This document shows positions 50,808-61,181 of a stretch of 64,000 nt of DNA, piece by piece. The position numbers and the translations under genes are program-made. The stretch spans positions 3,162,001-3,226,000 of the forward strand of contig CP121314.1 in assembly GCA_043557195.1 (NCBI GenBank), given 5' to 3'. Numbering within the stretch: position 1 is the first letter of the stretch; each line of letters opens with the position of its first letter. This DNA is from Jejuia sp043557195 (GTDB lineage: Bacteria > Bacteroidota > Bacteroidia > Flavobacteriales > Flavobacteriaceae). The notes under the pieces were generated by a model. That model searched no databases. It was given only the letters and a program-made list of their open reading frames with translations, and was not told the DNA's origin.

Positions 50808-53800
50808 TTAATCCGTTTCTTCTTCTATACTTATTAGATTATCATCCGGAATTCTGTCAATCATTTTATTGTATGGATCGATACCAGCCTTTAAAGGCAA
50901 TTTTTCTGTAGTGAATGTAAATGTAGATTCTCCCGGTTTTACCCACAGTTTTTTAATAATGAGTGGAGACTTAATTGTCATGCCATTACTGTTTTTTCCA
51001 TCCTCCTCAAAGATTCCAATATCTAAGAGGTTTGGTTTTTCTGAAGTTTCAAGTAAATTGCCTAAACCATCAAAATACTCCTTTTTACTATCAACAGTTA
51101 TGGTAACCTCATACTTATCATCTGCTAGTTTTTTATAAGTAGCTTTAGATGTTTTATTGGAGTAGAGTGTTATTTTTTCAAAACTATCTTGAATATAGTA
51201 TTTTAATGAATCTGGGGTAACCGAATCGATGTAGTGATACCATTCTTTAGTAGTTGTAAATGGTGCACTTTGTCTGTATTTAGCCGCTTCGGTATACGCT
51301 TTAAATCCACTGTTTAGATTGTCTTCACCGATTAAATCTTGCAAAGCATATAGAATTAAACCTCCTTTTCTGTACCATACGTAGGATTGTGTGTCATTAT
51401 CAAGAAGTGTTTTTTCAAACTTACTTTCGTTAGCCCTACCCCTTAAATAATTATCCAGTTCTCGTTTAAGAAAATCTTGCATAGCATCGATACCATATTC
51501 CTTTTTCATTACCATTAATGAAGAATACTCCGCCATGGATTCTGAAACTTGGTTTGCTCCCCGAGTAGCAGATGGTGTAATTTGATGTCCCCACCATTGG
51601 TGTGCTACTTCATGAGAAGTTACGGTGTAAACATAATCTAGGTCTTCAGGATCACTAAAATCACCTACCCAACCAAAACTTTCTGCAAAGGGTACTGTAT
51701 TTGGGAAGGATTGTGCGAATGTTGAGTATCTTGGAAATTCAAGAATCCTCATTTGTCTATATTGGTAAGGCCCATAATTTTCAGAAAAATAATCCATAGA
51801 GTGTTTTACGCCTTTAACAAATCTATCTATGTTATAGGTATGAGTTGGGTGATGAAAGATTTCAATATTTACCTTTTCACCATTCCTTCCAGTCCAAACA
51901 TCTTTATGAATATTATATCTCGCTGAAGAAATATTATAGAAGAAATCTAATTCTCCTTCCATTTTATAGGTAAAATATCTTCTTCCATTTTCTTCCCACT
52001 CTTTTTGTAAATACCCAGGCATAACAGCTATTTGATCTGGAGCCGTACTTACTGTGCCCTCAAAAGTAATATAATCAGCATCATCATTAAATAGGAGGTT
52101 ACTGGTGCCCCATGGGTCATCCTGCTTTGGTAATTGATACTCTTTTATGGGTAATCCATATTTTTTTCTATCCAAATCACTCGTCATTTCAGAGTTAGCA
52201 TTGTATCCAAAAGAAGGGAAAAAGTTGTCGTTTAAAAAAGTACCATTATACACAATTGCAGAGCCAGAACCTTCATTAGGAAAACCTTTGTAAGATCCAG
52301 TTACCTCCAACACCATTGTTACTGTATCATTAGGTTTTAATGGTTGATTAAAAGCATATATTTCATATCCAAAATCATCATAACTGTTCCCTGATTTTGG
52401 TGATTTTCCCTCAATTGTAAACGTATTAACTTCTTTTTTCAATAAACCTTCCGCGCCCCAGTTTATGTGTAAAGAATCTATAGTTTCATCGGTTTTATTA
52501 ACCATCACATATGTTGTCTTTATTTTTGCCGACCTTTCTTCTGGTATTAAGTCTGCATTTACTTTTACATCTACAACCTTTGGTTGAGCAATTCTATCAT
52601 ACTTACTTAAGGTTTTTTCGTATGTAGCTTGGGCAATTTCTCCTTCTTCAGAGGTTCGATATTTATTAATGGTTTTTGTGTTGTAATTGATAAAAGCACC
52701 GCACCCAATAAAAACAATTAGCAATAAGAGACCCGTTCCTATAGTTCTAATATTAAGACGTTCTTTGGCCAACTGCCACCTTGCTTTTCTGCCAGAATCT
52801 GTGCCACGTTTCCAAAATAGGTAACCAATTACTAATAGAAAACCTCCACATGCCAACCAATAGGTTTTAAACCAAAATAGTGCTTTTCCAAAATGGCCAA
52901 AACCATTCATGTCTGAAATGGTATATCCTGGAGTATATCCATATAAATATAGGTTGTTATCAACTTTTACAAAGGCATTAATACCAAAAAGTAGTGCCCA
53001 AATAGCTATGGCAATCACATGCCCCATAAATTTTTTAGTTACTAAGGAATGCACAAAAAATGCTAGTAAAACAAACGTAATGTATTTGGGAAACTCTATA
53101 AGATATAGATCGGTAAAATACATATCAAATTCAAAATTAAAATAACCTTGAAGTGCTTGGGCAAGAACACCGCTAATTAAAACTAGGTTTACCAACATAA
53201 AACTAATCATAACCAGAGCTAAAAATTTAGAGGCATATACCGTTCTATTTTTTAGTGGTAATGATCCAAAAATTTGATCATAATTTACCCCCCTCTCTCT
53301 ATGGAGTACTTCACCAGTCATAAAGACTATAAGTACAAAGATGAGAATGCTGTAGTTGAAATTTTTAACTTCTAACATGTAATAGGTTAGAGGAAAAGAG
53401 GGGGTGCCATAGATGTTGAAACCATAGAAAGCATCAAACAGTAAAAAGCCTAAAGCAGCGATGAGTATCGCTCTGAAAAAGTTATCTCTAACTATATTCT
53501 TAAACTCCATCTTAGCTAAATCAAATAATAATTTAATACTTAAGCCACTTGGGAATACCTGAGATACCTTAGGTAATTTTGTTAAAGCTGCAGTTGGATT
53601 TGAAGATGCTTCGCTTATGTTTTTCTTTTTTGATTTAAAGTTTCTGTTTAAAAATTTAATGAAGTCAAATCTAAAAAAAGTGAATAAGAACGCCAATAAA
53701 CCAATACCTACCCAAATAATTCTATTCCATATTAATAATTTTGTTAGCGGTAATGTTAGTTTGTTTTGTTCAACTGGTGTCCAATATCTTGTAATGTTGG

Positions 53801-54452
53801 AGAATGTTTCGAGAGCAAAAGGGTCTAGTAAACTTACTAAATCTTTGTTTTCAATATCTCTTGTTAGTGTTAAGATGATTAAATAGCCAATAAATAAAAT
53901 AGCGCCGCCTGCATATGCCAGCATTATTCTTTTAGTCATTGATACTAATGTGAAGAAAATACAGCCAACAAAGAAAAAGTTAGTCCAATATAAAACAAGA
54001 GTTGGTTGGATGTAGTGCCAAAGATTAAGTGTTGTAAAACGCTCTGCTTCAGTAAAACCTGCATGTGGCCCTATAGCAAACCCTATTATTAATCCCACAT
54101 GAAATCCTAAAGTAACAAGAAAAAGAGTGCTTAAGGAACCTAAAAAGCGTCCAAGAATATAGCCTTTTTCATTTATGGGATAAGAGAAATAATAGTTTTC
54201 GGTTTTATGTTCAATATCTCGGTATACCGGAACGCCCATTATAGCGCTAGCCAGCATAATTCCAAAAATACTGAGAATACCAAGCATTCTTGCTATTGTA
54301 GAAGGTGCGTTTACATATGCTTTTTCAGAAGCAGGCACATCTCCACTAATGGCTACAATAAGACCAAAGATTAAAAGGATTGAGAAATATGCCCAAGTAG
54401 CAGGTCTTTTAAATCTATATTTTAATTCGAATAGAAAAATTTCTTTAAACAT
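50808..54452 (-). CDS. ABC transporter permease fused to an M1-family aminopeptidase
   Basis: 1,214 residues. The first 600 hold two ABC-2-type permease blocks of about six helices each. The last 600 form an extracytoplasmic M1-type metallopeptidase domain with HEVAHQWWGH (about residue 946) and the downstream SESMAEYSS Glu, so all zinc ligands are present. It ends 32 nt after the ATPase gene at 54485, which is its partner. Such permease-peptidase fusions are known in Bacteroidota. Substrate unknown. Confidence 0.9.
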   Translation of the reverse strand: MFKEIFLFELKYRFKRPATWAYFSILLIFGLIVAISGDVPASEKAYVNAPSTIARMLGILSIFGIMLASAIMGVPVYRDIEHKTENYYFSYPINEKGYILGRFLGSLSTLFLVTLGFHVGLIIGFAIGPHAGFTEAERFTTLNLWHYIQPTLVLYWTNFFFVGCIFFTLVSMTKRIMLAYAGGAILFIGYLIILTLTRDIENKDLVSLLDPFALETFSNITRYWTPVEQNKLTLPLTKLLIWNRIIWVGIGLLAFLFTFFRFDFIKFLNRNFKSKKKNISEASSNPTAALTKLPKVSQVFPSGLSIKLLFDLAKMEFKNIVRDNFFRAILIAALGFLLFDAFYGFNIYGTPSFPLTYYMLEVKNFNYSILIFVLIVFMTGEVLHRERGVNYDQIFGSLPLKNRTVYASKFLALVMISFMLVNLVLISGVLAQALQGYFNFEFDMYFTDLYLIEFPKYITFVLLAFFVHSLVTKKFMGHVIAIAIWALLFGINAFVKVDNNLYLYGYTPGYTISDMNGFGHFGKALFWFKTYWLACGGFLLVIGYLFWKRGTDSGRKARWQLAKERLNIRTIGTGLLLLIVFIGCGAFINYNTKTINKYRTSEEGEIAQATYEKTLSKYDRIAQPKVVDVKVNADLIPEERSAKIKTTYVMVNKTDETIDSLHINWGAEGLLKKEVNTFTIEGKSPKSGNSYDDFGYEIYAFNQPLKPNDTVTMVLEVTGSYKGFPNEGSGSAIVYNGTFLNDNFFPSFGYNANSEMTSDLDRKKYGLPIKEYQLPKQDDPWGTSNLLFNDDADYITFEGTVSTAPDQIAVMPGYLQKEWEENGRRYFTYKMEGELDFFYNISSARYNIHKDVWTGRNGEKVNIEIFHHPTHTYNIDRFVKGVKHSMDYFSENYGPYQYRQMRILEFPRYSTFAQSFPNTVPFAESFGWVGDFSDPEDLDYVYTVTSHEVAHQWWGHQITPSATRGANQVSESMAEYSSLMVMKKEYGIDAMQDFLKRELDNYLRGRANESKFEKTLLDNDTQSYVWYRKGGLILYALQDLIGEDNLNSGFKAYTEAAKYRQSAPFTTTKEWYHYIDSVTPDSLKYYIQDSFEKITLYSNKTSKATYKKLADDKYEVTITVDSKKEYFDGLGNLLETSEKPNLLDIGIFEEDGKNSNGMTIKSPLIIKKLWVKPGESTFTFTTEKLPLKAGIDPYNKMIDRIPDDNLISIEEETD

Positions 54453-54484
54453 AATTGTAAATTTTTAAGTTGAAGGTTTAACAA

Positions 54485-55372
54485 TTATGCTACTATAGCA
54501 TCCATACGAGATGTAATTTCAGCAAAATATACATCCTCTAAATTGGCTTCACTAGCCTCGAATGACTTATCTGGTTGGCTGTCACTAAGTACATGTATTA
54601 CAGTATTTCCACTTTTAAGATGTGTGGATATTACTTGCATGTCTTGTTTGTATTGCTCGATTTCTGATTTGTCTATTATTTTTTTCCAAACTTTACCTTT
54701 AACCCCTTCAATTAAAGTACTTGGTTTTCCTTGAGCAACTACTTCGCCTAAACAAATTATAGCCATGTTGTTGCACAGGTTAGATATGTCATCAACAATA
54801 TGTGTAGATAGAATAACAATAGTATTCTCTCCAATTTCACTTAATAAATTATGAAAACGAACACGTTCTGCAGGGTCTAAGCCCGCAGTTGGCTCGTCTA
54901 CTACTATTAATTTTGGTTCTCCAATTAGGGCTTGCGCAATTCCAAAGCGTTGTTTCATACCTCCGGAATAAGTACCTAAGCTTTTGTTTCTTACATGCCA
55001 AAGATTGGTTTTATTTAATAAAGATTCTACCAAATCTTTTCGTTCACCTTTATTAGAAATACCTTTTAAAGTAGCTATATGGTTAAGCATATTGTACGAG
55101 CTTATTTTGGGATACACTCCAAACTCTTGAGGTAGGTAACCCAATATTTCTCTTACTTTGGTTTTGTCTTTTAGAACATCTATATCATCTAGCATTACAC
55201 TGCCAGAATCGGCTTGTTGTAATGTTGCTAATGTTCTCATTAGCGAAGATTTTCCAGCACCATTTGGTCCTAAAAGACCAAACATACCTTGAGGTATGTT
55301 GAGTGAAACGTTTTTTAAAGCATGTACACCATTTGAGTATGTTTTACTCAAATCTTTAATTTGTAATTCCAT
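54485..55372 (-). CDS. ABC transporter ATP-binding protein
   Basis: 295 residues. Walker A GPNGAGKSS (about 37-45), signature YSGGMKQRFG (about 138-147), Walker B KLIVVDEPTAGLDP and switch His (STHIVDD) are intact. Energises the adjacent permease/M1 fusion, with which it forms a two-gene operon. Confidence 0.93.
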   Translation of the reverse strand: MELQIKDLSKTYSNGVHALKNVSLNIPQGMFGLLGPNGAGKSSLMRTLATLQQADSGSVMLDDIDVLKDKTKVREILGYLPQEFGVYPKISSYNMLNHIATLKGISNKGERKDLVESLLNKTNLWHVRNKSLGTYSGGMKQRFGIAQALIGEPKLIVVDEPTAGLDPAERVRFHNLLSEIGENTIVILSTHIVDDISNLCNNMAIICLGEVVAQGKPSTLIEGVKGKVWKKIIDKSEIEQYKQDMQVISTHLKSGNTVIHVLSDSQPDKSFEASEANLEDVYFAEITSRMDAIVA

Positions 55373-55584
55373 TAAATGAGGGATTTTTGATTAGTCTTTC
55401 TAAATATAACCAATTATTTTAAATAGAGGCACAACCGTAATTGCTTAATGTAGAGATGGGTGTAAATTGTAATTGTTTAAGGTTCAAATATTATAAAGTG
55501 TTAAGAGAGAATTAGTTTCTATTAGAAAAAGCATCAAAAGTTTATTTGTAGAAATATAGATGCCTGAATTTTATTGGTTTTAAG

Positions 55585-56015
55585 TTATTCGCCAGATGAG
55601 CTTTTATTAAATAACGGTTTTATTTCAGGCTTTGTAAGTTCTATCAATGTAAAAACACCTAGTAAAATTCCAAGAATACCGGTTAAGCAATTCACAACAG
55701 CTACAGCGAAAATAAAATTGTAGTTTTTTGTTTCTTTAATATATTTTGAAGCTAACAAATTTAGAATACCGAGGCTTATAGTTAGCATAAACCAATACAA
55801 GCGACAATAAAAATTATAATCCCAAATGAACTAAAGAATAAATAATCGAGTGCAAACGGCATACCATCAGTAGAATCACTAACTTGAATAGATTCCATAA
55901 AAAGAACTCCTAAAAAAGCATAAACAATAAAGAAAAGTGAAAAGCACAAAGTCAGTATGGCTTTAACTAAATATAGAATCCTTAAGGTGTTGATGTTATT
56001 GCTTTTAGTTTCCAT
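55585..56015 (-). pseudogene. Small membrane protein, split by a frameshift
   Basis: Two overlapping minus-strand frames: 56015-55782 (77 residues, METKSNNINTLRILYLVKAI.., two helices, ends IACIGLC-like) and 55800-55585 (71 residues, from TTG, two helices, YIKETKNYNFIFAVAVVNCL). Joined, they make one four-helix protein of about 145 residues, with conserved-looking sequence on both sides of the joint at about 55785-55800. A single-base change or sequence error explains this. Two separate small proteins are possible. Confidence 0.6.
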
Positions 56016-56075
56016 TAAGTTTAAAGCTTCATAGTTAATCCGTTATCACTTTATGATTTTTAAAGTCTTCAAGAA

Positions 56076-57248
56076 TCACTTTTCAATCCTATTCTCATCA
56101 AAAGCAGATGGTAATAATTTTGGAATAAACTTCACTACAAGTGGCAATAATAATGCACCACCAGGTAACATAAAAATAGCCAAACTGGGTATGGATTTAA
56201 AGATATCTAGTAATTGCTCTTGTACTTTTTGTTGTTCTTCTTTATCTAAATCTCTAACTGTAGATTGCGTTAAAAGCACCATAAGCTCTTTACTGTCTTT
56301 AAGCTCTTGGTAAAGGCGTTTACTATTTCTGGTTATAAGTTTTTTTACCATTTTACTAGAGTTATTATAAAAACTCTGCACCATGTTTTTAGTACTTAAA
56401 AGTGCAATATTGTCTTTATGTTTTGTGTAAAACTGGTTTACTGTTTTTATGGCTTGATTTATTATTGATATGTTTAATTGCAAATCGCCACCAAGTTTTT
56501 CTAAAAAATACTGTTCTTCTATATCAATGGTTTGGTCGCTCCAAGTAGCCATACAGGCTAAATCTAAAATATAGTAGCGTTCTTCGGCAGTTGATAGGTT
56601 TGTGATTGCTTTTTTATAGTTCAGGTTTTTATTTGCGTTGAAGCGTAATGAGGATTGAAACAGTTTTATCAAACTCTCGTCATAATCATTCTTTTCTTCT
56701 TTAGAATTTAAAACATCTAAAGAAATAGTAACAATAGAAGCTTCAAGTTTTTTAATGTAATTTACAGAGAACGCATGCTGTGTTACATATTTTTTATACG
56801 CAAGCACATCTACATACAAGAGTGCATTTATAATAAAATAGTTGAAGTTTTTAGTGAGAACATTCGCGTCTATTTGAATACGCTTATGAATAATCTTTTC
56901 AAGTTGTTCATATGATTTTTTACCTCCCAATAAGTCTTTAAAAAATGAAGTTTTTATATCACTTATTTCAGAATAAAAATCAATAACACTATCAACAAAA
57001 GGGACATTACAATTAGAATTGTGATGTGTGTAATATAGCGCTAAACAAAGGTTAGTTTTGCATATTTCCTCTTCAGAAAGATCACCTTTAGGAACTATTT
57101 GGGCAACTATGTCTTGATTGCTTCCATAAATAAATCCACATGCTCTTAAAATATAATAAAACTCATCTGCATTATAGCGTAAAAACAGACTGTTTGTAAC
57201 AATCTCGCTTTCAAGTTTTTTTATCCAACCTAATGCTGATGGGTTCAT
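56076..57248 (-). CDS. LETM1-related biofilm-associated protein
   Basis: 390 residues. A largely helical N-terminal region with TerB-like sequence (about 220-270; DLACMATWSDQTIDIEEQ) and a C-terminal LETM1-like segment SIPSLAIFMLPGGALLLPLV ending IPKLLPSAF. The name follows the common annotation of flavobacterial homologues. Function not established here. Monocistronic. Confidence 0.8.
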   Translation of the reverse strand: MNPSALGWIKKLESEIVTNSLFLRYNADEFYYILRACGFIYGSNQDIVAQIVPKGDLSEEEICKTNLCLALYYTHHNSNCNVPFVDSVIDFYSEISDIKTSFFKDLLGGKKSYEQLEKIIHKRIQIDANVLTKNFNYFIINALLYVDVLAYKKYVTQHAFSVNYIKKLEASIVTISLDVLNSKEEKNDYDESLIKLFQSSLRFNANKNLNYKKAITNLSTAEERYYILDLACMATWSDQTIDIEEQYFLEKLGGDLQLNISIINQAIKTVNQFYTKHKDNIALLSTKNMVQSFYNNSSKMVKKLITRNSKRLYQELKDSKELMVLLTQSTVRDLDKEEQQKVQEQLLDIFKSIPSLAIFMLPGGALLLPLVVKFIPKLLPSAFDENRIEK

Positions 57249-57397
57249 AATTTTAATTAGAGTGCTGTAAAAATAAGCTTTTACTCGAAAATAAAGATTA
57301 ATTATTCTTTAACAAAATTTTAACAAAACCGCTAAAACCATTTTTCCGTAGGTATTCATGAGAGTCAAAAATTAATAATAACAAAAATCTCAAAATC

Positions 57398-58048
57398 ATG
57401 AAAAATTTAAAAACAATTTTAGGCGTAGGAGTTTTAGCGGTTGCTGGTTTCTTCGCAATTGCAGCAGATCACATCGATGCTCCTGCAGTTAGTGGTGGTA
57501 CTAGTGATATCACCGATTTTTACGCCTTTCAAGGTGAAAACACTAGCAACTTAGTATTTGTAGCAAACGTTCAAGGATTAATAAGTCCTGCAAATACGGC
57601 TAATGCCACTTTTGATGAAGGTGTATTAGTTGAAATTAATATTGACAATACAGGAGACAATGTCGAAGATTTAGTAATACAAGCTATTCCAAGAGATGGT
57701 AAAATGTACTTTTTTGGTCCAACAGTGCCTTCTCAAACGGGTTTAGCAAGTGTTATTCAAAGTAATGCAACGGCAAATGGTGTTGTAGCTATAACCCAAT
57801 ATGGCGAAAATCCTGTTATAGGAACAAACTCTGGGATGAGCTTTTTTGCTGGCCCAAGAGACGATCCTTTCTTTATGGACTTTGCACAATATTCTGAAAT
57901 TATTGCAGGTAACGCCACAGGGTTTAACGATCCAGGAGCAGATACTTTTGCAGGTAGCAATGTAATGTCTATAGTAGTGGAGGTGCCAAAATCTATGATT
58001 GGTGGTACAGGAACTATAAATACTTGGGTAGAAACCAAAACAAAATAA
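57398..58048 (+). CDS. DUF4331-family secreted protein
   Basis: 216 residues, signal peptide (about 1-22, ending AIAADHIDAPAVS). The ADHIDAP..DITDFYAF start is the DUF4331 hallmark. Envelope or secreted protein of unknown function. First of three genes (two DUF4331 and a TPR lipoprotein) that face an anti-sigma/sigma pair, with an inserted cassette between. Confidence 0.85.
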   Translation: MKNLKTILGVGVLAVAGFFAIAADHIDAPAVSGGTSDITDFYAFQGENTSNLVFVANVQGLISPANTANATFDEGVLVEINIDNTGDNVEDLVIQAIPRDGKMYFFGPTVPSQTGLASVIQSNATANGVVAITQYGENPVIGTNSGMSFFAGPRDDPFFMDFAQYSEIIAGNATGFNDPGADTFAGSNVMSIVVEVPKSMIGGTGTINTWVETKTK

Positions 58049-58075
58049 TCAGTAACCTTAATTAAGATTGAAATT

Positions 58076-58627
58076 ATGAAAACTTTAAAAATATATACGT
58101 TAGTAACACTATTTTCATTTTTTGCATTTAGTTGTTCAAACAATGATGACGATGTAACTATTATTCCTGGGCCAGATTTTTCTGGAACTTACACTCAAGC
58201 AGATCAAATGGGAAGACCAGCAGTGAATACAGTATTTGTTTCTTCTGCAAACAAAGATATGTTCAACACAACAATACCATCTCAACAAAATGCTGCATTT
58301 CAGAGTATGTTTGAAACTAATTTATTGGCATTAAGTCCTGCTTATGCTAATGGTGGCACCAATGCGCTTGGTCAAGATGCAGCAGCTTTTACAGGGCTTT
58401 TAGCCACTGATGTTTTAAACGTATCCTTAGACGGTACTACCACTTTTTTTGATGGTACAAATGTGCTTACTGGTCGTGCCTTAGCTGATGATGTAATCAC
58501 TGTAGAGCTATTATTAATTTTTGGCGGGGAAGATTTTATGGAAAATCCAACATTATCGAATGATAACGTAGATGCTAATGATAAACCCTTTTTGAGCTCA
58601 TTCCCTTACTTAGCCTCTCCTTGGTAA
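58076..58627 (+). CDS. DUF4331-like lipoprotein
   Basis: 183 residues, lipobox AFSCSNN (Cys about 20). Segments such as QMGRPAVNTVF and LSNDNVDANDKPFLSSFPYL match the C-terminal half of DUF4331 proteins. With the gene before (27-nt gap) it may supply a split version of the two-part domain. Function unknown. Confidence 0.8.
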   Translation: MKTLKIYTLVTLFSFFAFSCSNNDDDVTIIPGPDFSGTYTQADQMGRPAVNTVFVSSANKDMFNTTIPSQQNAAFQSMFETNLLALSPAYANGGTNALGQDAAAFTGLLATDVLNVSLDGTTTFFDGTNVLTGRALADDVITVELLLIFGGEDFMENPTLSNDNVDANDKPFLSSFPYLASPW

Positions 58628-58698
58628 TATATATTTCCGGGTGTGTTCTAGAAACATACTCGGGAAATTTTTATTTCAAACACAAAAAACACAATACA

Positions 58699-59997
58699 AT
58701 GAAACCTTTAAATCTAATATTTTTCACATTTATATTATTTGCCTTTGGCTGTAAAACCAATACAAATACATCAAATATAGTCTCAAATGTTAAAGACTAT
58801 AACCTTTATTTACAAGTTGAACAAGATGAGATTTTAGATGCTGCAAAACAAGATTATATATTTTGGGAAAAAAAGCTAGAAAAAGAGCCAAATCAGTTTC
58901 CTTATTTGGTAAAAGCCGCAGCATCTCAATCTCTTCTATTCAATAAAACGGGTAAAATTGAACATTTAATTCATGCTGAAAAAAAGTTAATTGCAGCCAA
59001 TGAAGCCACTAATTATAACACTTCTGGTTACCTAAGGGCTTTAGCAAGAAACTATATTTCTCAACATAAATTTAAAGAGGCTTTGGCGCTTTTGAAGAAA
59101 GCCGAAGTTAATGGCGATAGACTAAAATCTACCCAAAAAATGTTATTTGATGTACATTTAGAATTGGGCAATATCACTGAAGCGAAAACTTATTTAAGTA
59201 AGATTGAAAACTTTAAGGATTTCGATTTTTTAATCAGAAAATCTAAATGGAGCGATCATGAAGGCGATTTAGATAATGCCATTCTTTATTTAGAAAAGGC
59301 TACCGAAATGGTAGAATCCACAAAGAATAAAGGGTTAATGCAGTGGGCATACACAAATTTAGCCGATTACTATGGGCATGCAGGACAAATACAAAAATCA
59401 TACAACCATTACTTGAAAGCTTTAGAATTGGATCCTCATGATGCTTATGCGAAAAAAGGAATAGCTTGGATAGTTTATTCACATGAAAAAAATGCAGATG
59501 AAGCCTTACGTATTTTAAATGCAACAACAAGTAACTATTATGCGCCAGATTACCATTTGTTAAAAGCTGAAATCGCTGAATTTATAGAAGACGAAGCTTT
59601 AAAGGAAAGGGAAATTGAATCGTATAAATTAGCTGTACAAAACAATTTATATGGAGATATGTATAACAAATACAATGTATTGCTTTTTGCTGAAAATGAA
59701 AATAAGACTACAAATGCTTTAGCTATAGCTAATAAAGAAATTAATAATAGGCCTACAGCGCAATCTTATGATTTATTAGCGTGGACCTATTATAATCAAG
59801 GTGATATTTCGGATGCCTTAGAGGTTATTGAAACTCATGTTGCAGAAAAAACTTTCGAGCCAGAAGTACTATATCATATGGCTGAAATTTACAAAGCGAA
59901 TGGAAAAACAGCTACTGCTAAAGCTTTAAAAGAAGAACTTTTGGAAAGTAGTTTTGAACTCGGGCCATTATTAACGGAGAGCATAAAAAATATATAA
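58699..59997 (+). CDS. Tetratricopeptide-repeat lipoprotein
   Basis: 432 residues from ATG 58699, chosen because the lipobox (FGCKT, Cys about 17) then follows directly; an earlier in-frame start (58621) would bury it. At least six TPR-like helical pairs (about 50-410; NLADYYGHAGQIQKSYNHYL is clear). Third gene of the DUF4331 operon. Likely a scaffold or assembly protein of the envelope. Confidence 0.85.
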   Translation: MKPLNLIFFTFILFAFGCKTNTNTSNIVSNVKDYNLYLQVEQDEILDAAKQDYIFWEKKLEKEPNQFPYLVKAAASQSLLFNKTGKIEHLIHAEKKLIAANEATNYNTSGYLRALARNYISQHKFKEALALLKKAEVNGDRLKSTQKMLFDVHLELGNITEAKTYLSKIENFKDFDFLIRKSKWSDHEGDLDNAILYLEKATEMVESTKNKGLMQWAYTNLADYYGHAGQIQKSYNHYLKALELDPHDAYAKKGIAWIVYSHEKNADEALRILNATTSNYYAPDYHLLKAEIAEFIEDEALKEREIESYKLAVQNNLYGDMYNKYNVLLFAENENKTTNALAIANKEINNRPTAQSYDLLAWTYYNQGDISDALEVIETHVAEKTFEPEVLYHMAEIYKANGKTATAKALKEELLESSFELGPLLTESIKNI

Positions 59998-60096
59998 AAA
60001 GAGAGCAATATTATAATTTGAGGGAATTAGTTGCTGTTTGATGAAACCTCCAACATTGTTTGGTTTTTAGGTTTTTTGTTTGAAAGAAAGCTCCCA

Positions 60097-60123
60097 GTTG
60101 CAGAAATGTGATTGGGAGTTTTT
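60097..60123. repeat. 27-bp direct repeat, left copy (within a terminator)
   Basis: GTTGCAGAAATGTGATTGGG plus AGTTTTT. Identical to 62073-62099. In this copy the preceding CTCCCA (60091-60096) pairs with TGGGAG, so the repeat forms the loop and 3' arm of the terminator of the TPR operon. The two copies flank two nucleotidyltransferase genes. Confidence 0.85.
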
Positions 60124-61180
60124 ATTTTTCTTCATAAAACATGTCTCTTAAATTAAAAGTAAGTTTGTTGATAAATTCAATATTTGGTTTTTCTGGCAAG
60201 TCAGAATTTTCAAAGACCAAATCCATTTCATTTTGTAGTTTTTTGGCCATTTCTAAAAGTTTTTCGTATTCATATTTTCCACTTTTAATATTAAGCAAAA
60301 ATTCTCTGTTTGGTCGCTTAACATTAATTTCTTTCTTTTTACCAATTTCAATTGCCATTTCTAAAAGTCTGAAAGTATGCATCATATTTTTTGCATCATA
60401 ATTCTTTCCGTGACTTTGAGTGTTTTCATAACGTACTTCATTCCGATTTTCTACCCAATCCCAGTATTCTTTATATTCTTTACAATATTTAGAATAACCA
60501 TCTTTATTGAAGTAGAGTAGCGCTTCTTGTTTTTCTTCTTTGGGTATTGAACTTAGACAAATATCGTTTGATAAATCGTTTTTGATAATTCCGTTATAAT
60601 TGATTTGTTCATTATGAAATAGTCCAAAAACATCTTTCATATGCGCTATGTTGATTAGTCCGCAGTTTTCTTGTTTCCAATTTTTAAGTTCTAGAAATTT
60701 TGAAAGCGCTATTGAACCTTGTCCATAATTTACATAGCAAAACGACAAAACACTTTTTCGTTCTTTTCCAACTGGGTTTACAATTTTCTTTTTTAAACCT
60801 TTTGCTTTCTTAATTTGGGATAAAGCAAATTTTCCAAATGTGTTTTTACATTGTTTAGACAAAATCATTTTTGAATTGATTTTATCTAAATATGGATGCT
60901 TATAAATGATTGCTGATTCTGGTGTGTTAAGAAGTTCTAGGATGTTTGGGTTGTTTAGAGAAAGTAACTCCATATAACGACCTAATTCATAGTAAACAAT
61001 GTCATTCGTTGGATTACTAACTTGAGTTGTGTATTTAAGTCCATAAAAATCTTTTTTTGGTAGCAAGAAAACGCCTTTAATATCTGTGTCAGAACTTGGT
61101 GTGTCAAGTCCATAGGCTTTGCTTCCGCTAATACATTCAAGAATTATTAGACCATTTTCTTTTAAATATTCAATAGTCAT
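60122..61180 (-). CDS. YcgL-type (DNA polymerase beta superfamily) nucleotidyltransferase
   Basis: 352 residues. Catalytic motif GSKAYG (19-24) with Asp31 and Asp33 in SSDTDIKG, and a third acidic residue at YYELGRY (Glu65). A conserved NPNILELLNTPE helix follows, then a long helical C-terminal region. Families of this kind (YcgL/RlaP-like) are linked to RNA repair or conflict systems in published genome analyses; the role here is inferred. One base after its partner (61182), in a direct-repeat-flanked cassette. Confidence 0.8.
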   Translation of the reverse strand: MTIEYLKENGLIILECISGSKAYGLDTPSSDTDIKGVFLLPKKDFYGLKYTTQVSNPTNDIVYYELGRYMELLSLNNPNILELLNTPESAIIYKHPYLDKINSKMILSKQCKNTFGKFALSQIKKAKGLKKKIVNPVGKERKSVLSFCYVNYGQGSIALSKFLELKNWKQENCGLINIAHMKDVFGLFHNEQINYNGIIKNDLSNDICLSSIPKEEKQEALLYFNKDGYSKYCKEYKEYWDWVENRNEVRYENTQSHGKNYDAKNMMHTFRLLEMAIEIGKKKEINVKRPNREFLLNIKSGKYEYEKLLEMAKKLQNEMDLVFENSDLPEKPNIEFINKLTFNLRDMFYEEK

Positions 61181-61181
61181 T

